Source: VAZQ01 sp045811525
Lineage (GTDB): Bacteria > Pseudomonadota > Alphaproteobacteria > Rhizobiales > Xanthobacteraceae
DNA length: 64,000 nt
Reading direction: 5' to 3'
Assembly (NCBI GenBank): GCA_045811525.1
Contig: JBJMTV010000005.1
Span: 30,660-94,659, forward strand
The translations under genes were made by a program, and so were the position numbers. Shown in pieces: positions 34,709-43,323 of this stretch. Under the pieces are notes generated by a model. That model did no database searches. It worked only from the letters and a program-made list of their open reading frames with translations, and had not been told where the DNA came from. Numbering within the stretch: position 1 is the stretch's first letter; each line of letters starts with the position of its first letter.

Positions 34709-35581
34709 ATGCTTCGTGGTAAGCTTTTCGGGCTCGCGGGTGCAGCCGCGTTGCTCAGCACGGCGGCGATCGCTGCCGATCTACCTCCTCCCTTGCCGCC
34801 CCCGATGTATCGGGCACCCGTTGTCGTTGAAGGCGGTTGGTATCTGCGGGGCGACGTCGGCGTCGGCGCGCAGAGCTTCAAGGATTTTGCCTTCACGCAG
34901 ACCAATTACTCCGGCGGCTTCGTGTGGCCGGCGAGCTGGCGCATCGACCAGAAGGACATGAAGAGCGCAACCTTTGCCGGGTTCGGCATCGGCTACGCCT
35001 GGAACAACTGGCTGCGTTTCGACTTCACCGGTGAATACCGCGCCAACGTGCCCTTCAAGGCACTGGGGAGCTACACCGAGTTCTGCCCGGGTGGTCGTTG
35101 CTTTGACGCCTATGACGGAAATCACTCCGCGTGGGTCACGATGGTGAATGCCTATGTGGACCTCGGCACATGGTGGTGCCTGACGCCGTTCGTCGGTCTC
35201 GGCGTCGGCAGCGCCTACCACACGGTGCACAGCGTCACTGACGTCGGTTACATCACTGGACCGGGCACGACCGGGTTTGGCTATGCCTCGCAGGACAGCT
35301 TTTCGAAATGGAATCTCGCCTGGGCGGCACATGCGGGCGTGGCGTACAACGTGAGCTCGAGCTTCAAGGTTGAGCTTGCCTACCGCTACCTCAACATGGG
35401 CAATGTGCAGACTGGCATCGTCGATTGCAGCGGCTTCACCTGCAGTGGCGGAGGTCCGCGTGCCTACTACACGATGACCAACTTCGAGTCGCATGACCTG
35501 CGCATCGGCCTGCGCTTCATGCTGCAGCCGGAGGCTCCGCTTCCCTACCCGCCACCTCCTCCGCTCATTCGCAAGGGCTAA
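34709..35581 (+). CDS. Outer-membrane beta-barrel protein, Omp25-like
   Basis: 290 residues. The signal peptide is LFGLAGAAALLSTAAIAA, then a Pro-rich linker DLPPPLPPPMYRAP that is typical of Rhizobiales porin-like proteins. Alternating strands follow (GWYLRGDVGVGAQSF, FAGFGIGYAWNNWLRFDFTGEYR, TPFVGLGVGSAYH, FKVELAYRYLNMGNV), closing with HDLRIGLRFML. The tail is Pro-rich instead of ending in Phe directly after the last strand. Probably an 8-strand barrel that binds outer membrane to other envelope parts. The terminator follows within 60 bases, so it is a single-gene unit. Confidence 0.82.
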   Translation: MLRGKLFGLAGAAALLSTAAIAADLPPPLPPPMYRAPVVVEGGWYLRGDVGVGAQSFKDFAFTQTNYSGGFVWPASWRIDQKDMKSATFAGFGIGYAWNNWLRFDFTGEYRANVPFKALGSYTEFCPGGRCFDAYDGNHSAWVTMVNAYVDLGTWWCLTPFVGLGVGSAYHTVHSVTDVGYITGPGTTGFGYASQDSFSKWNLAWAAHAGVAYNVSSSFKVELAYRYLNMGNVQTGIVDCSGFTCSGGGPRAYYTMTNFESHDLRIGLRFMLQPEAPLPYPPPPPLIRKG

Positions 35582-35608
35582 AGCCCGGGCGCGACCAGCG
35601 GACTAAGA

Positions 35609-35637
35609 AACGGCGCGGCAACACCGCGCCGTTTTCA
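35609..35637 (+). terminator. Rho-independent terminator after the Omp25-like gene
   Basis: Stem AACGGCGCGG / CCGCGCCGTT with a five-base loop, followed by TTTTCATTTATTTT. Ten perfect pairs and a T-rich tract make this the clearest terminator in the window. Confidence 0.9.
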
Positions 35638-35697
35638 TTTATTTTGTGCCGTTCAGTTTCTCATTTCGTTTTCCCGTGCTTTGCCGGGGCAGAGCAG

Positions 35698-35732
35698 CTA
35701 ACGGCTCGTTAAGGTTAACCGATCATGATCGG
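35698..35732. promoter_or_regulatory. Palindrome and TTAA motif upstream of the second outer-membrane gene
   Basis: CCGATCATGATCGG at 35719-35732 is a perfect 14-base palindrome. Just before it, CTAA-N7-TTAA at 35698-35712 resembles a CtrA half-site pair (TTAA-N7-TTAA) with one mismatch. Both lie 45-80 bases before the ATG at 35777. Function not established. Confidence 0.3.
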
Positions 35733-35776
35733 CGCAACACGCGAAAGAGACTCGTCTACCGATAAAGGGGGCCATC

Positions 35777-36637
35777 ATGCGCCGGTTGATTATTGCTCTT
35801 GGCCTGATCGCCGCCAGTGGGGCCGCCTCTGCGCAGGAATTTGAGCTGCCGACCTTGCGCGGCTCGGAGCCGTTCGTCCCTGCCGCTTCGGTCGGCTGCT
35901 CGTGCTGGGATGGTTTCTATGCCGGGGCGCAGGTGGGCTATGGCTTCGGCAGCATGGACTTTGCCACGTCCACCCGCAGCCTGGTGTCGCACATGTTGCG
36001 CGAGCTCGCACTCGAGGCCGAGCAGTTTCCGTCGACTTGGGAGGTGCTCGGGAAGGTCGATACGCACGGAGCGAGCGCCGGCGGTTTCTTCGGCTACAAT
36101 ATCGGTTGGGAGAGCGTGATCCTGGGCTTTGAGCTCAACTACAGCCGCCTCAAGATCGGCGCCGATGCGCCCCAGTTACCCATTGAGCGGGTGGCTGTCG
36201 CGGGCGGCAATGTCTACGACGTGACAATCAATGGCGCCGCCTCCATGCGCATGAGCGATTTGCTGACCTTGCGGGCGCGGGCTGGCTATGAGGTCTACAA
36301 CTTCCTGCCATATGTGATGATCGGTGTTGCAGCGGCGCGCGCCGACCTCGCCCACTCGGCGACAGTTTCCGGGCAGCAGAATCCACCTCCGCCCACAGTA
36401 CCGGTCACGCCTTGCGGTCCCCCCGCCTCCCCCAACTGTGTCCCGTTCTCGTTTTCCGAGAGTGAGAGCAAGAATGGGGCATTCCTCTACGGATGGGCGC
36501 TCGGTGGAGGCTTCGAGGTCCTGGTGATGCCGCACGTTTTCCTGCGCGCAGAGTACGAGTATGTGGCCTTCGTGCCCACCTGGGGCATAAAGCCAAGTCT
36601 CATGACTGGTCGCGCGGGCGTGGGCTTCAAGTTCTGA
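35777..36637 (+). CDS. Outer-membrane beta-barrel protein
   Basis: 286 residues. The signal peptide is IIALGLIAASGAASA|QEF, cleaved before a short linker. GCSCWDGFYAGAQVGYGFGS begins the barrel, and WDGFYAGAQVGY is the usual first strand of OmpA-like barrels in Rhizobiales. Later strands are SAGGFFGYNIGWESVILGFELNYS, LTLRARAGYEVYNFLPYVMIG and FLYGWALGGGFEVLV. The end GRAGVGFKF has the C-terminal Phe recognised for barrel insertion. A Pro/Cys-rich loop (PPPPTVPVTPCGPPASPNC) should be external and could hold one disulphide. Confidence 0.82.
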   Translation: MRRLIIALGLIAASGAASAQEFELPTLRGSEPFVPAASVGCSCWDGFYAGAQVGYGFGSMDFATSTRSLVSHMLRELALEAEQFPSTWEVLGKVDTHGASAGGFFGYNIGWESVILGFELNYSRLKIGADAPQLPIERVAVAGGNVYDVTINGAASMRMSDLLTLRARAGYEVYNFLPYVMIGVAAARADLAHSATVSGQQNPPPPTVPVTPCGPPASPNCVPFSFSESESKNGAFLYGWALGGGFEVLVMPHVFLRAEYEYVAFVPTWGIKPSLMTGRAGVGFKF

Positions 36638-36738
36638 GGCATTTTTCCGCGGCTCGCTCTCGAGCACGGCACAGCTTGTGATGTGCAAAGGCGCGCGGAG
36701 CTGCACACCAGCTTGACGCGCGCGCAATCCTTCCCGTA

Positions 36739-36772
36739 TGTCCGACGTGGGACACCCCTCCCCACCGAGGGG
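36739..36772 (+). promoter_or_regulatory. Operator-like palindrome and leader hairpin before serC
   Basis: TGTCC-GACGTG-GGACA (36739-36754) is a perfect inverted repeat, followed directly by CCCCTC-CCCACC-GAGGGG (36755-36772), a 6-bp hairpin. Both lie 23-56 bases before the serC ATG. They could be an operator or leader structure; no known regulator is matched. Confidence 0.35.
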
Positions 36773-36794
36773 CAGCTATCTGGAAGGATAGAGC

Positions 36795-37967
36795 ATGACC
36801 AAGGCTATGCCGGCCGTGCGGCCGCTGGTTCCGCACTTCTCGTCCGGCCCTTGCGCCAAGCGCCCCGGCTGGAGTCTTTCAGCTCTGACTGACGCGCTGG
36901 TCGGCCGCTCGCACCGGTCGAAGATTGGCAAGGCGAAGCTCAAGCGCGCCATTGATCTCACCCGCGAGGTGCTCGAAGTCCCCAGCGACTTCCGCATCGG
37001 CATCGTCCCGGCCTCCGATACGGGCGCCGTGGAAATGGCGCTGTGGTCGGTGCTGGGCGTTCGGCCGATCACCGTTCTCGCGTGGGAATCCTTCGGCGAA
37101 GGATGGGTCGCCGATGTCCTCAAGGAGCTCAAGCTCAAGGACGTCAGCGTGCTCAAGGCGCCCTACGGGGAGCTGCCGGATTTGACCAGGGTCGACCCTA
37201 AGAGCGACATCGTCTTCACCTGGAACGGCACTACGTCAGGGGTTCGCGTGCCGAATGCCGATTGGATCGCGGCGGATCGCCAGGGCCTTACCATCTGTGA
37301 TGCCACATCGGCCTGCTTTGCGCAGCCGCTCGAGTGGCAGAAGCTCGACGTCGTCACCTTCTCCTGGCAGAAGGCGCTCGGCGGCGAGGCCGCGCACGGC
37401 ATGCTGATCCTCTCGCCTCGGGCGGTCTCGCGCCTGGAGAGCTATCAGCCTCCATGGCCGCTCCCCAAGATCTTCCGGCTCACCAAGGGCGGCAAGCTCA
37501 ATGACAGCATTTTCGCAGGGGAGACCATCAACACGCCGTCCATGCTGTGCGTCGAGGACTATCTTGATACGCTCGGATGGGCCAAGTCGGTCGGCGGCTT
37601 GAAGGGGCTGATGGCGCGAGCCGACGCGAACACCAAAGTGATCGCCCAGTGGGTCACGGTAACACCATGGGTCGAATTCCTCGCCGCCAATCCGGCGATC
37701 CGCTCGAACACATCGGTGTGTCTGAAGATTGTGGATCCTGCGGTGCGGGCGCTCGCGGCGGACGCACAGAGCGCCTTTGTGCGAGGCATGACCGCAGCCC
37801 TCGAGAAAGAGGGCATTGCCTACGACATGGACAGCTATCGGGACGCGCCGCTCGGGTTGCGCATCTGGTGCGGCTCGACCATTGAGCGCTCCGACCTCGA
37901 GGCTCTCACTGAATGGCTCGACTGGGCTTTCGTTCGCGCCAAGGAGGCGCTGCCGAAGGCCGCCTGA
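36795..37967 (+). CDS. serC: Phosphoserine aminotransferase
   Basis: 390 residues, matching the alphaproteobacterial SerC branch (longer than the E. coli type). The N-terminus is PHFSSGPCAKRPGW. PLP binding is shown by GIVPASDTGAVEMALWSVLG, by ICDATSACFA (Asp for the pyridine N), and by the lysine in TFSWQKALGGEAAHG near residue 195. The C-terminal DAPLGLRIWCGSTIE is conserved. It transfers amino groups from glutamate to 3-phosphohydroxypyruvate in serine synthesis and may also serve PdxF in vitamin B6 synthesis. serA follows 117 bases downstream, giving steps 1 and 2 of the pathway. Confidence 0.93.
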   Translation: MTKAMPAVRPLVPHFSSGPCAKRPGWSLSALTDALVGRSHRSKIGKAKLKRAIDLTREVLEVPSDFRIGIVPASDTGAVEMALWSVLGVRPITVLAWESFGEGWVADVLKELKLKDVSVLKAPYGELPDLTRVDPKSDIVFTWNGTTSGVRVPNADWIAADRQGLTICDATSACFAQPLEWQKLDVVTFSWQKALGGEAAHGMLILSPRAVSRLESYQPPWPLPKIFRLTKGGKLNDSIFAGETINTPSMLCVEDYLDTLGWAKSVGGLKGLMARADANTKVIAQWVTVTPWVEFLAANPAIRSNTSVCLKIVDPAVRALAADAQSAFVRGMTAALEKEGIAYDMDSYRDAPLGLRIWCGSTIERSDLEALTEWLDWAFVRAKEALPKAA

Positions 37968-38084
37968 GATGCCTGCGTTGGAGCCCGCTCCCGTCCTGCG
38001 CACACGCGCCATAGCACTTGTTGCCGCGGACTGCGCGGCCATGCACATCTCCCGATAGTTCCTCCTTTCAAAGAGTGTCCTGCC

Positions 38085-39671
38085 ATGCCTCCCAAGGTGC
38101 TCATCTCGGACGCGCTGTCGCCTGCAGCGGTGCAGATCTTCAAGGACCGCGGTCTCGACGTGGATTTCCAGCCCAAGCTCGGCGGCGACAAGGAAGCGCT
38201 TGCGCAGGTGATCGGCGGGTTTGAGGGCCTTGCCATACGATCAGCCAGCAAGGTCACACCGAAGATCCTGGAACGCGCGAAGCAGCTGAAAGTCATTGGA
38301 CGCGCCGGCATCGGCGTCGACAACGTCGACATTCCCGCGGCTACGGCCAAGGGTATCATTGTGATGAATACGCCATTCGGCAATTCGATCACGACGGCGG
38401 AGCATGCCATCTGCTTGATGTTGGCGTTGGCACGTCAGATCCCACAAGCGGACGCCTCAACCCAAGCCGGTAAGTGGGAAAAGAACCGGTTCATGGGCGT
38501 CGAGATCACCAGCAAGACCCTCGGCGTCATCGGTTGCGGCAACATCGGATCAATCGTCGTGGACCGCGCGCATGGGCTGCGCATGAAGGTCATCGCCTAT
38601 GATCCGTTCCTGTCAGCCGAGCGCGCGGCCGATCTCGGTGTCGAGAAGGTGGAGCTCGACGAGCTGATCCGGCGCGCTGACTTCATCACCTTGCACACAC
38701 CGCTCACGGACAAGACCAGGAATATCATCGACGCCAGAACGCTTGCCGCCATGAAGAAAGGCGTGCGCATCATCAATTGTGCCCGCGGCGGCCTGGTGGA
38801 CGAGCAGGCGCTGCGGGCGGCACTCGATTCTGGACAGGTCGCAGGGGCTGCCTTCGATGTATTCACTGAGGAGCCCGCGACGAGCAATCCGCTGTTCGGT
38901 CACCCCAACGTTGTGTGCACGCCCCACCTCGGAGCCGCGACCAGCGAGGCGCAGGAGAACGTGGCGCTGCAGATCGCGGAGCAGATGTCGGACTACCTCC
39001 TGCGCGGCGCGATTGCGAATGCGGTCAACTTTCCCTCCATCACGGCCGAGGAGGCGCCGCGCCTCAAGCCATTCGTCGCCCTGGCCGAGAAGCTCGGCTC
39101 CTTCGCGGGCCAGTTGACGGAGAGTGGCATCATCAAGGTGCAGCTGTGCTACGAGGGTGGTGTTGCGGGCATGAACACCAAAGCCCTGACTTCGGCGGCT
39201 ATGGCCGGCCTGTTGCGGCCCATGCTGCACGAGGTGAACGTCGTCTCGGCACCACTCATTGCCAAGGAGCGCGGCATTGTCATCGAGGAAACCACGCGTG
39301 CCGCGGCCGGGGACTACGACAGCTTGGTCACTGTCAATGTGACGACGGAGCGTCAGAGCCGGCACGTCTCCGGCACGGTGTTCGCCGACGGTCGCCCGCG
39401 CATCGTCAACATCAAGGGTATCCGCATGGACGCCGAGTTCGGGCAATCCATGATTTACATCACCAATCTGGACAAGCCCGGTTTCATCGGCAAGTTCTCC
39501 TCTACCCTCGGCGATGCCGGGATCAACATCGCCACCTTCCATGTTGGCCGTGACGCCCCAGGCGGCAACGCCGTTGCACTGATCGAGATCGACGGCGACC
39601 TGCCGGCGGAGCTTCTCGACAAGGTGCGCGCCTTGCCGCAGGTGCAACAGGCGCGCCCGCTCAAGTTCTAG
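38085..39671 (+). CDS. serA: D-3-phosphoglycerate dehydrogenase
   Basis: 528 residues, the long SerA type. The substrate/NAD domains carry IGRAGIGVDNVDIPAATAKG, TLGVIGCGNIGSIVVDRA (NAD motif), catalytic Arg in INCARGGLVDEQAL, Glu in DVFTEEPATSN and His in CTPHLGAATSE. An intervening ASB domain covers about residues 315-450. The C-terminal ACT domain (MIYITNLDKPGFIGKFSSTL) likely mediates feedback by serine. It catalyses the first step of serine synthesis. Compared with the three hydroxyacid dehydrogenases in the first 22 kb, only this one has the ASB and ACT domains. Confidence 0.97.
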   Translation: MPPKVLISDALSPAAVQIFKDRGLDVDFQPKLGGDKEALAQVIGGFEGLAIRSASKVTPKILERAKQLKVIGRAGIGVDNVDIPAATAKGIIVMNTPFGNSITTAEHAICLMLALARQIPQADASTQAGKWEKNRFMGVEITSKTLGVIGCGNIGSIVVDRAHGLRMKVIAYDPFLSAERAADLGVEKVELDELIRRADFITLHTPLTDKTRNIIDARTLAAMKKGVRIINCARGGLVDEQALRAALDSGQVAGAAFDVFTEEPATSNPLFGHPNVVCTPHLGAATSEAQENVALQIAEQMSDYLLRGAIANAVNFPSITAEEAPRLKPFVALAEKLGSFAGQLTESGIIKVQLCYEGGVAGMNTKALTSAAMAGLLRPMLHEVNVVSAPLIAKERGIVIEETTRAAAGDYDSLVTVNVTTERQSRHVSGTVFADGRPRIVNIKGIRMDAEFGQSMIYITNLDKPGFIGKFSSTLGDAGINIATFHVGRDAPGGNAVALIEIDGDLPAELLDKVRALPQVQQARPLKF

Positions 39672-40041
39672 CCCGGGGCGAACGCCGGCAGCCTCCCGCG
39701 TCGTGCGGCGCTGCCCGCCAGCAGCGGACGGCAGTCCAACAGGGCAAGCGCAGAAGGCGCACCCCCCGAATATCGCCGCTATATTGCCGCGAGCTTGCCT
39801 TGCGGAGACCGGAATTGTGCGGCTTGGTTGCGCTCGGCGCGACGGCAAAGGGCAAATAACGCCCATAAAATGCAGGCATTTGGGACCGCGGACGAAATCA
39901 CGTCGCGGTGCCAGTGCCTGCTGGGGCATGATCCTTGCGGGGATGCCAAGCCCATGGCCGGGCAAGCGTCGGTTGTCCAAGGCTATCGGCCAGCGGTGAC
40001 CGATCCATCTCTGATCGGCGTCGCAACGGAGAAGGGGCCGC
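39672..40041. other. 370-base gene-free stretch between serA and purA
   Basis: Small open frames here lack ribosome sites and family features. The segment near 39850-39890 is A/T-rich for this genome and may hold the purA promoter. I see no strong hairpin with a T-tract and no recognisable riboswitch. Confidence 0.5.
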
Positions 40042-41334
40042 ATGGCCAACGTGGTCGTGGTTGGTTCCCAGTGGGGGGACGAAGGGAAGGGGAAGATTGT
40101 CGACTGGCTTTCAGAGCAGGCCGACATCGTGGTCCGCTTTCAAGGTGGACATAATGCGGGACATACCCTGGTCATCGACGGGGTCACCTACAAGCTGTCG
40201 CTGCTGCCGTCCGGAGTGGTGCGGCCCGGAAAGCTCTCGGTGATCGGCAACGGTGTGGTGATTGATCCGCATGCACTCATCGAGGAGATCGACCGGCTCC
40301 AAGGGCAGGGGGTCAAGGTCACGCCGCAAAGTTTGCGTATCGCGGAGAACGCCACATTGATCTTGCCGCTGCATCAGGAGCTCGATGCCATCCGCGAATC
40401 CGCCAATTCGCTGACGCGCGTCGGTACAACGCGGCGCGGCATCGGGCCGGCGTATGAGGACAAGGTCGGCAGGCGAGCGATCCGCCTCATGGATCTGGCC
40501 GATCCTCTCGGGCTCGGCCGCAAGATCGAGCGGCTGTTGAGCCATCACAACGCGCTTCGGCGCGGGCTCGGCCTTCCCCCGCTGGGGGGCGAGACGGTGC
40601 ATGCCGGCCTGGAAAAAGTTGCCCCGCGCGTGCTGCCTTACATGGACTCCGTCTGGTCGCTCCTCGACCAGAAGCGCCGTGAGGGCAAGCGCATTCTGTT
40701 CGAGGGGGCACAGGGTGCGCTCTTGGACATCGATCACGGCACCTATCCCTTCGTTACTTCGTCGAACACCGTGGCAGCACAGGCGGCGACCGGCTCAGGC
40801 CTCGGTCCATCCGCCATTGGCTACGTGCTCGGGATCTGCAAGGCCTATACGACACGGGTCGGAGAGGGGCCGTTTCCCACCGAGCAGAAAAATGAGATCG
40901 GCCGCCTTATCGGCGAGCGCGGGCGGGAGTTCGGCACAGTGACTGGGCGGCCGCGACGCTGTGGCTGGTTCGATGCGGTCCTGGTGCGCCAGACCGTGCG
41001 CACGAGCGGCATCAACGGACTGGCGCTGACCAAGCTCGACATTCTGGACGGGCTGCCTGAGCTGAAAGTGTGCGTGGCCTATCGCCTCAACGGGCGCGAA
41101 ATCGACTATCTTCCGGCAGGCGAGGGGGCGCAGGCCGCGGTCGAGCCGGTCTATGAAACCGTCGAGGGGTGGCAGGAGCAGACCGCCCGGGCACGTTCGT
41201 GGGCGCAGCTGTCGGCACAAGCCATAAAGTACGTCCGCCGGGTCGAGGAGCTTGTCGGTTGTCCAGTGGCGCTGTTATCGACGAGCCCCGAACGCGAGGA
41301 TACCATCCTCATGCACAATCCATTTGAGAATTGA
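40042..41334 (+). CDS. purA: Adenylosuccinate synthetase
   Basis: 430 residues with the full set of signatures: VVVGSQWGDEGKGKIVDWL at the start (GTP P-loop with catalytic Asp), GGHNAGHTLV (catalytic His), GTTRRGIGPAYEDKVGRRAI, and GRPRRCGWFDAVLVRQTV near residue 305. It joins IMP and aspartate using GTP, the first committed step to AMP. GAGAAGG stands well placed before the ATG. Full length, no oddities. Confidence 0.98.
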   Translation: MANVVVVGSQWGDEGKGKIVDWLSEQADIVVRFQGGHNAGHTLVIDGVTYKLSLLPSGVVRPGKLSVIGNGVVIDPHALIEEIDRLQGQGVKVTPQSLRIAENATLILPLHQELDAIRESANSLTRVGTTRRGIGPAYEDKVGRRAIRLMDLADPLGLGRKIERLLSHHNALRRGLGLPPLGGETVHAGLEKVAPRVLPYMDSVWSLLDQKRREGKRILFEGAQGALLDIDHGTYPFVTSSNTVAAQAATGSGLGPSAIGYVLGICKAYTTRVGEGPFPTEQKNEIGRLIGERGREFGTVTGRPRRCGWFDAVLVRQTVRTSGINGLALTKLDILDGLPELKVCVAYRLNGREIDYLPAGEGAQAAVEPVYETVEGWQEQTARARSWAQLSAQAIKYVRRVEELVGCPVALLSTSPEREDTILMHNPFEN

Positions 41335-41526
41335 TCATGACGTCCCGCAGCATGGCGCGACGACTGCCTGTGCAGCATGGCCGCGCTTGTCGCTGCCCGT
41401 CCACGCTTTTGCTGCAGCAGGAAGGGCGTGAAACCCGGCATAAAGCCGGGCAAGAGGAGCTTCATCCAATAGCCCTGCCTGATGCGGGGACCACCGAGGG
41501 AGCCGAACACTTCAGCTCATAATCCG

Positions 41527-43266
41527 ATGGCCGATTATTACCCACTCATATCCCGGGCCGTTGTTGGGCTCGAAAAGAACAGCGGCGACAGCCGCCGTGC
41601 CGTTTATGAAAGAGCGCGGCAGGCGCTACTCGCGCAATTGCGCGGCGTCACGCCGGCCCTCGACGAGTCCGACATTACCCGCGAGCGCCTGGCGCTGGAA
41701 GAGTCGATCCGTAAGGTCGAGGCTGAAGCGGCGCGCCGGTTCGTCGAGCCCTCCCGTCAGCCGCCCGCGCCCAAGATCCGCCCGATCGAGCCGCGCGGGC
41801 GCGAGGAGGCCCCAGCGCCGCGCGCTCGTTCGTCCGAGGCGCCTCCTGCCTTGCAAAAGGAGGTCGATACTCCGCCGCCGCGCCGCTATGTCAATCCGCC
41901 TGGGGCAGCAACGCAAGAGGCACGTGCCGAGCTTTCGCACCGTCCGCGGCCTGCTCCTCCACCGGCACTGCCGGAGCCGCGTCAATCCGAGCCAGTCGTC
42001 GCTCAGCCGCGCGCCGAACCGGCAGCCGCGCCACGCCACCCGCTCCGGCGTCAGCAGCCGGCGGCCGAGCGTCACGCTCTCTCCGACGCCGGTTTGAAGG
42101 ACTTCCGCAGCGTCGTTTCCGACCCACGAGACCCCGGCGACACGACGGCGCGCGCCGACAAAGCTGCGCGCGAGGCCTATCCTGTCGTCGCCCCGCCGAC
42201 CACTCTCGACCGGCCGCCGCCGCGTGCCCTTGATCGCTCGTCCGAGCGCGGCGAGGCGCGTGCGCCGCATCGCCCTCAGGAGCGCACGTTCGAGTTGCCG
42301 GACCATTCGCGCCCGCACGAGGACTTCTCCGAGCCCATGCTCGAGCCCGCGTTCGGCGTGGATGATGCGCGTCCGACCCCGTCCAAAAGCCGGCGCATGC
42401 CGCCGCCGCGCGACGACCACGCCGACAACGAGACCAGTTACGACGACGAGGCCGGTGAGGCACACTCGACACGTTCCTACCGCCCTCTCATCAAAGGCGT
42501 TGCGGTAACGGGCGCCATCGGCGCGATGTGCGCTGCTCTGATCGCGCTCATGGTCTGGCAATGGCCGAACCTTGTGGGCCGCTACCAGGCCTTGCGTTCT
42601 CCCGCCGTCGACACGGTACGCGAGGCTGCCGCACCCGCTGTCTCGAAAAAGGTGCAGGAACGGGTTGTGGCCGACACCGAGCAGACGCCGGCTTCTGTCT
42701 CGGCGCCCGGCACCGAGAGCGCTGCGGTTGCCCAGAAGGTTGTCCTCTATGAAGAGGACCCGAGCATCCCCGAGGGTAAGCGCTTCGTGGGCTCGGCGAT
42801 CTGGCGCACGGAGACCATCAGCCCCGGCCCCGGCCAGCCGCCCGAGCTTGCCATACGTGCTGACGTCGAGGTGCCCGAGCGCAAGCTGGCCATGACCTGG
42901 TCACTACGTCGCAACACCGACAAGGGGCTCCCGGCAAGCCACACGGTCGAGATCATTTTCAAGATCCCGCCGGAGTTTCCGGCCGGCGGCATCTCCAACG
43001 TTCCTGGAATTATGATGAAGCCCGCCGAGACCACCAAGGGGGCGATCCTGCGCGGGCTCGCCGTGAAGGTGACGAGCGGCTATTTCCTGATCGGCCTCTC
43101 TAGCAGCGATGCCGACAAGGACTACAACATCCAGATGCTGAAAGAGCGCAGCTGGTTCGATATTCCGGTGGTCTACAACAACAACCGCCGTGCCATTCTC
43201 GCCGTGGAGAAGGGCACGCCCGGCGAGCGTATCTTCGCCGAAGCGTTCAAGACCTGGAAACAGTGA
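41527..43266 (+). CDS. Conserved proline-rich single-pass membrane protein
   Basis: 579 residues from the ATG at 41527 (MADYYPLISRAVVGLEKNSG). Residues 1-80 form a charged helical domain (RRAVYERARQALLAQLRG, RLALEESIRKVEAEAARRFV). About 240 residues of Pro/Arg/Glu-rich disordered sequence follow. A membrane segment VTGAIGAMCAALIALMVW lies near residues 328-345, and then a compact C-terminal domain that should be periplasmic (GSAIWRTETISPGPGQPPEL, IPPEFPAGGISNVPGIMMKP). I recall this architecture near purA and rpoH in Rhizobiales; function unknown. The topology suggests an envelope scaffold or anti-sigma-like link, but no motif proves it. Confidence 0.72.
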   Translation: MADYYPLISRAVVGLEKNSGDSRRAVYERARQALLAQLRGVTPALDESDITRERLALEESIRKVEAEAARRFVEPSRQPPAPKIRPIEPRGREEAPAPRARSSEAPPALQKEVDTPPPRRYVNPPGAATQEARAELSHRPRPAPPPALPEPRQSEPVVAQPRAEPAAAPRHPLRRQQPAAERHALSDAGLKDFRSVVSDPRDPGDTTARADKAAREAYPVVAPPTTLDRPPPRALDRSSERGEARAPHRPQERTFELPDHSRPHEDFSEPMLEPAFGVDDARPTPSKSRRMPPPRDDHADNETSYDDEAGEAHSTRSYRPLIKGVAVTGAIGAMCAALIALMVWQWPNLVGRYQALRSPAVDTVREAAAPAVSKKVQERVVADTEQTPASVSAPGTESAAVAQKVVLYEEDPSIPEGKRFVGSAIWRTETISPGPGQPPELAIRADVEVPERKLAMTWSLRRNTDKGLPASHTVEIIFKIPPEFPAGGISNVPGIMMKPAETTKGAILRGLAVKVTSGYFLIGLSSSDADKDYNIQMLKERSWFDIPVVYNNNRRAILAVEKGTPGERIFAEAFKTWKQ

Positions 43267-43313
43267 AGATCAGATCGCAGACGTCGGATGTCAGACGCCT
43301 GACGATCTGATCT
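43267..43313. terminator. Two nested inverted repeats between convergent genes
   Basis: AGATCAGATCG at 43267-43277 is the exact reverse complement of CGATCTGATCT at 43303-43313. Within the loop, GTCAG-ACGC-CTGAC (43290-43303) is a second perfect hairpin. It directly follows the stop at 43264-43266 and lies ten bases before the rpoH end, fitting a bidirectional terminator. No T-tract. Confidence 0.55.
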
Positions 43314-43323
43314 GACCTCTGTG

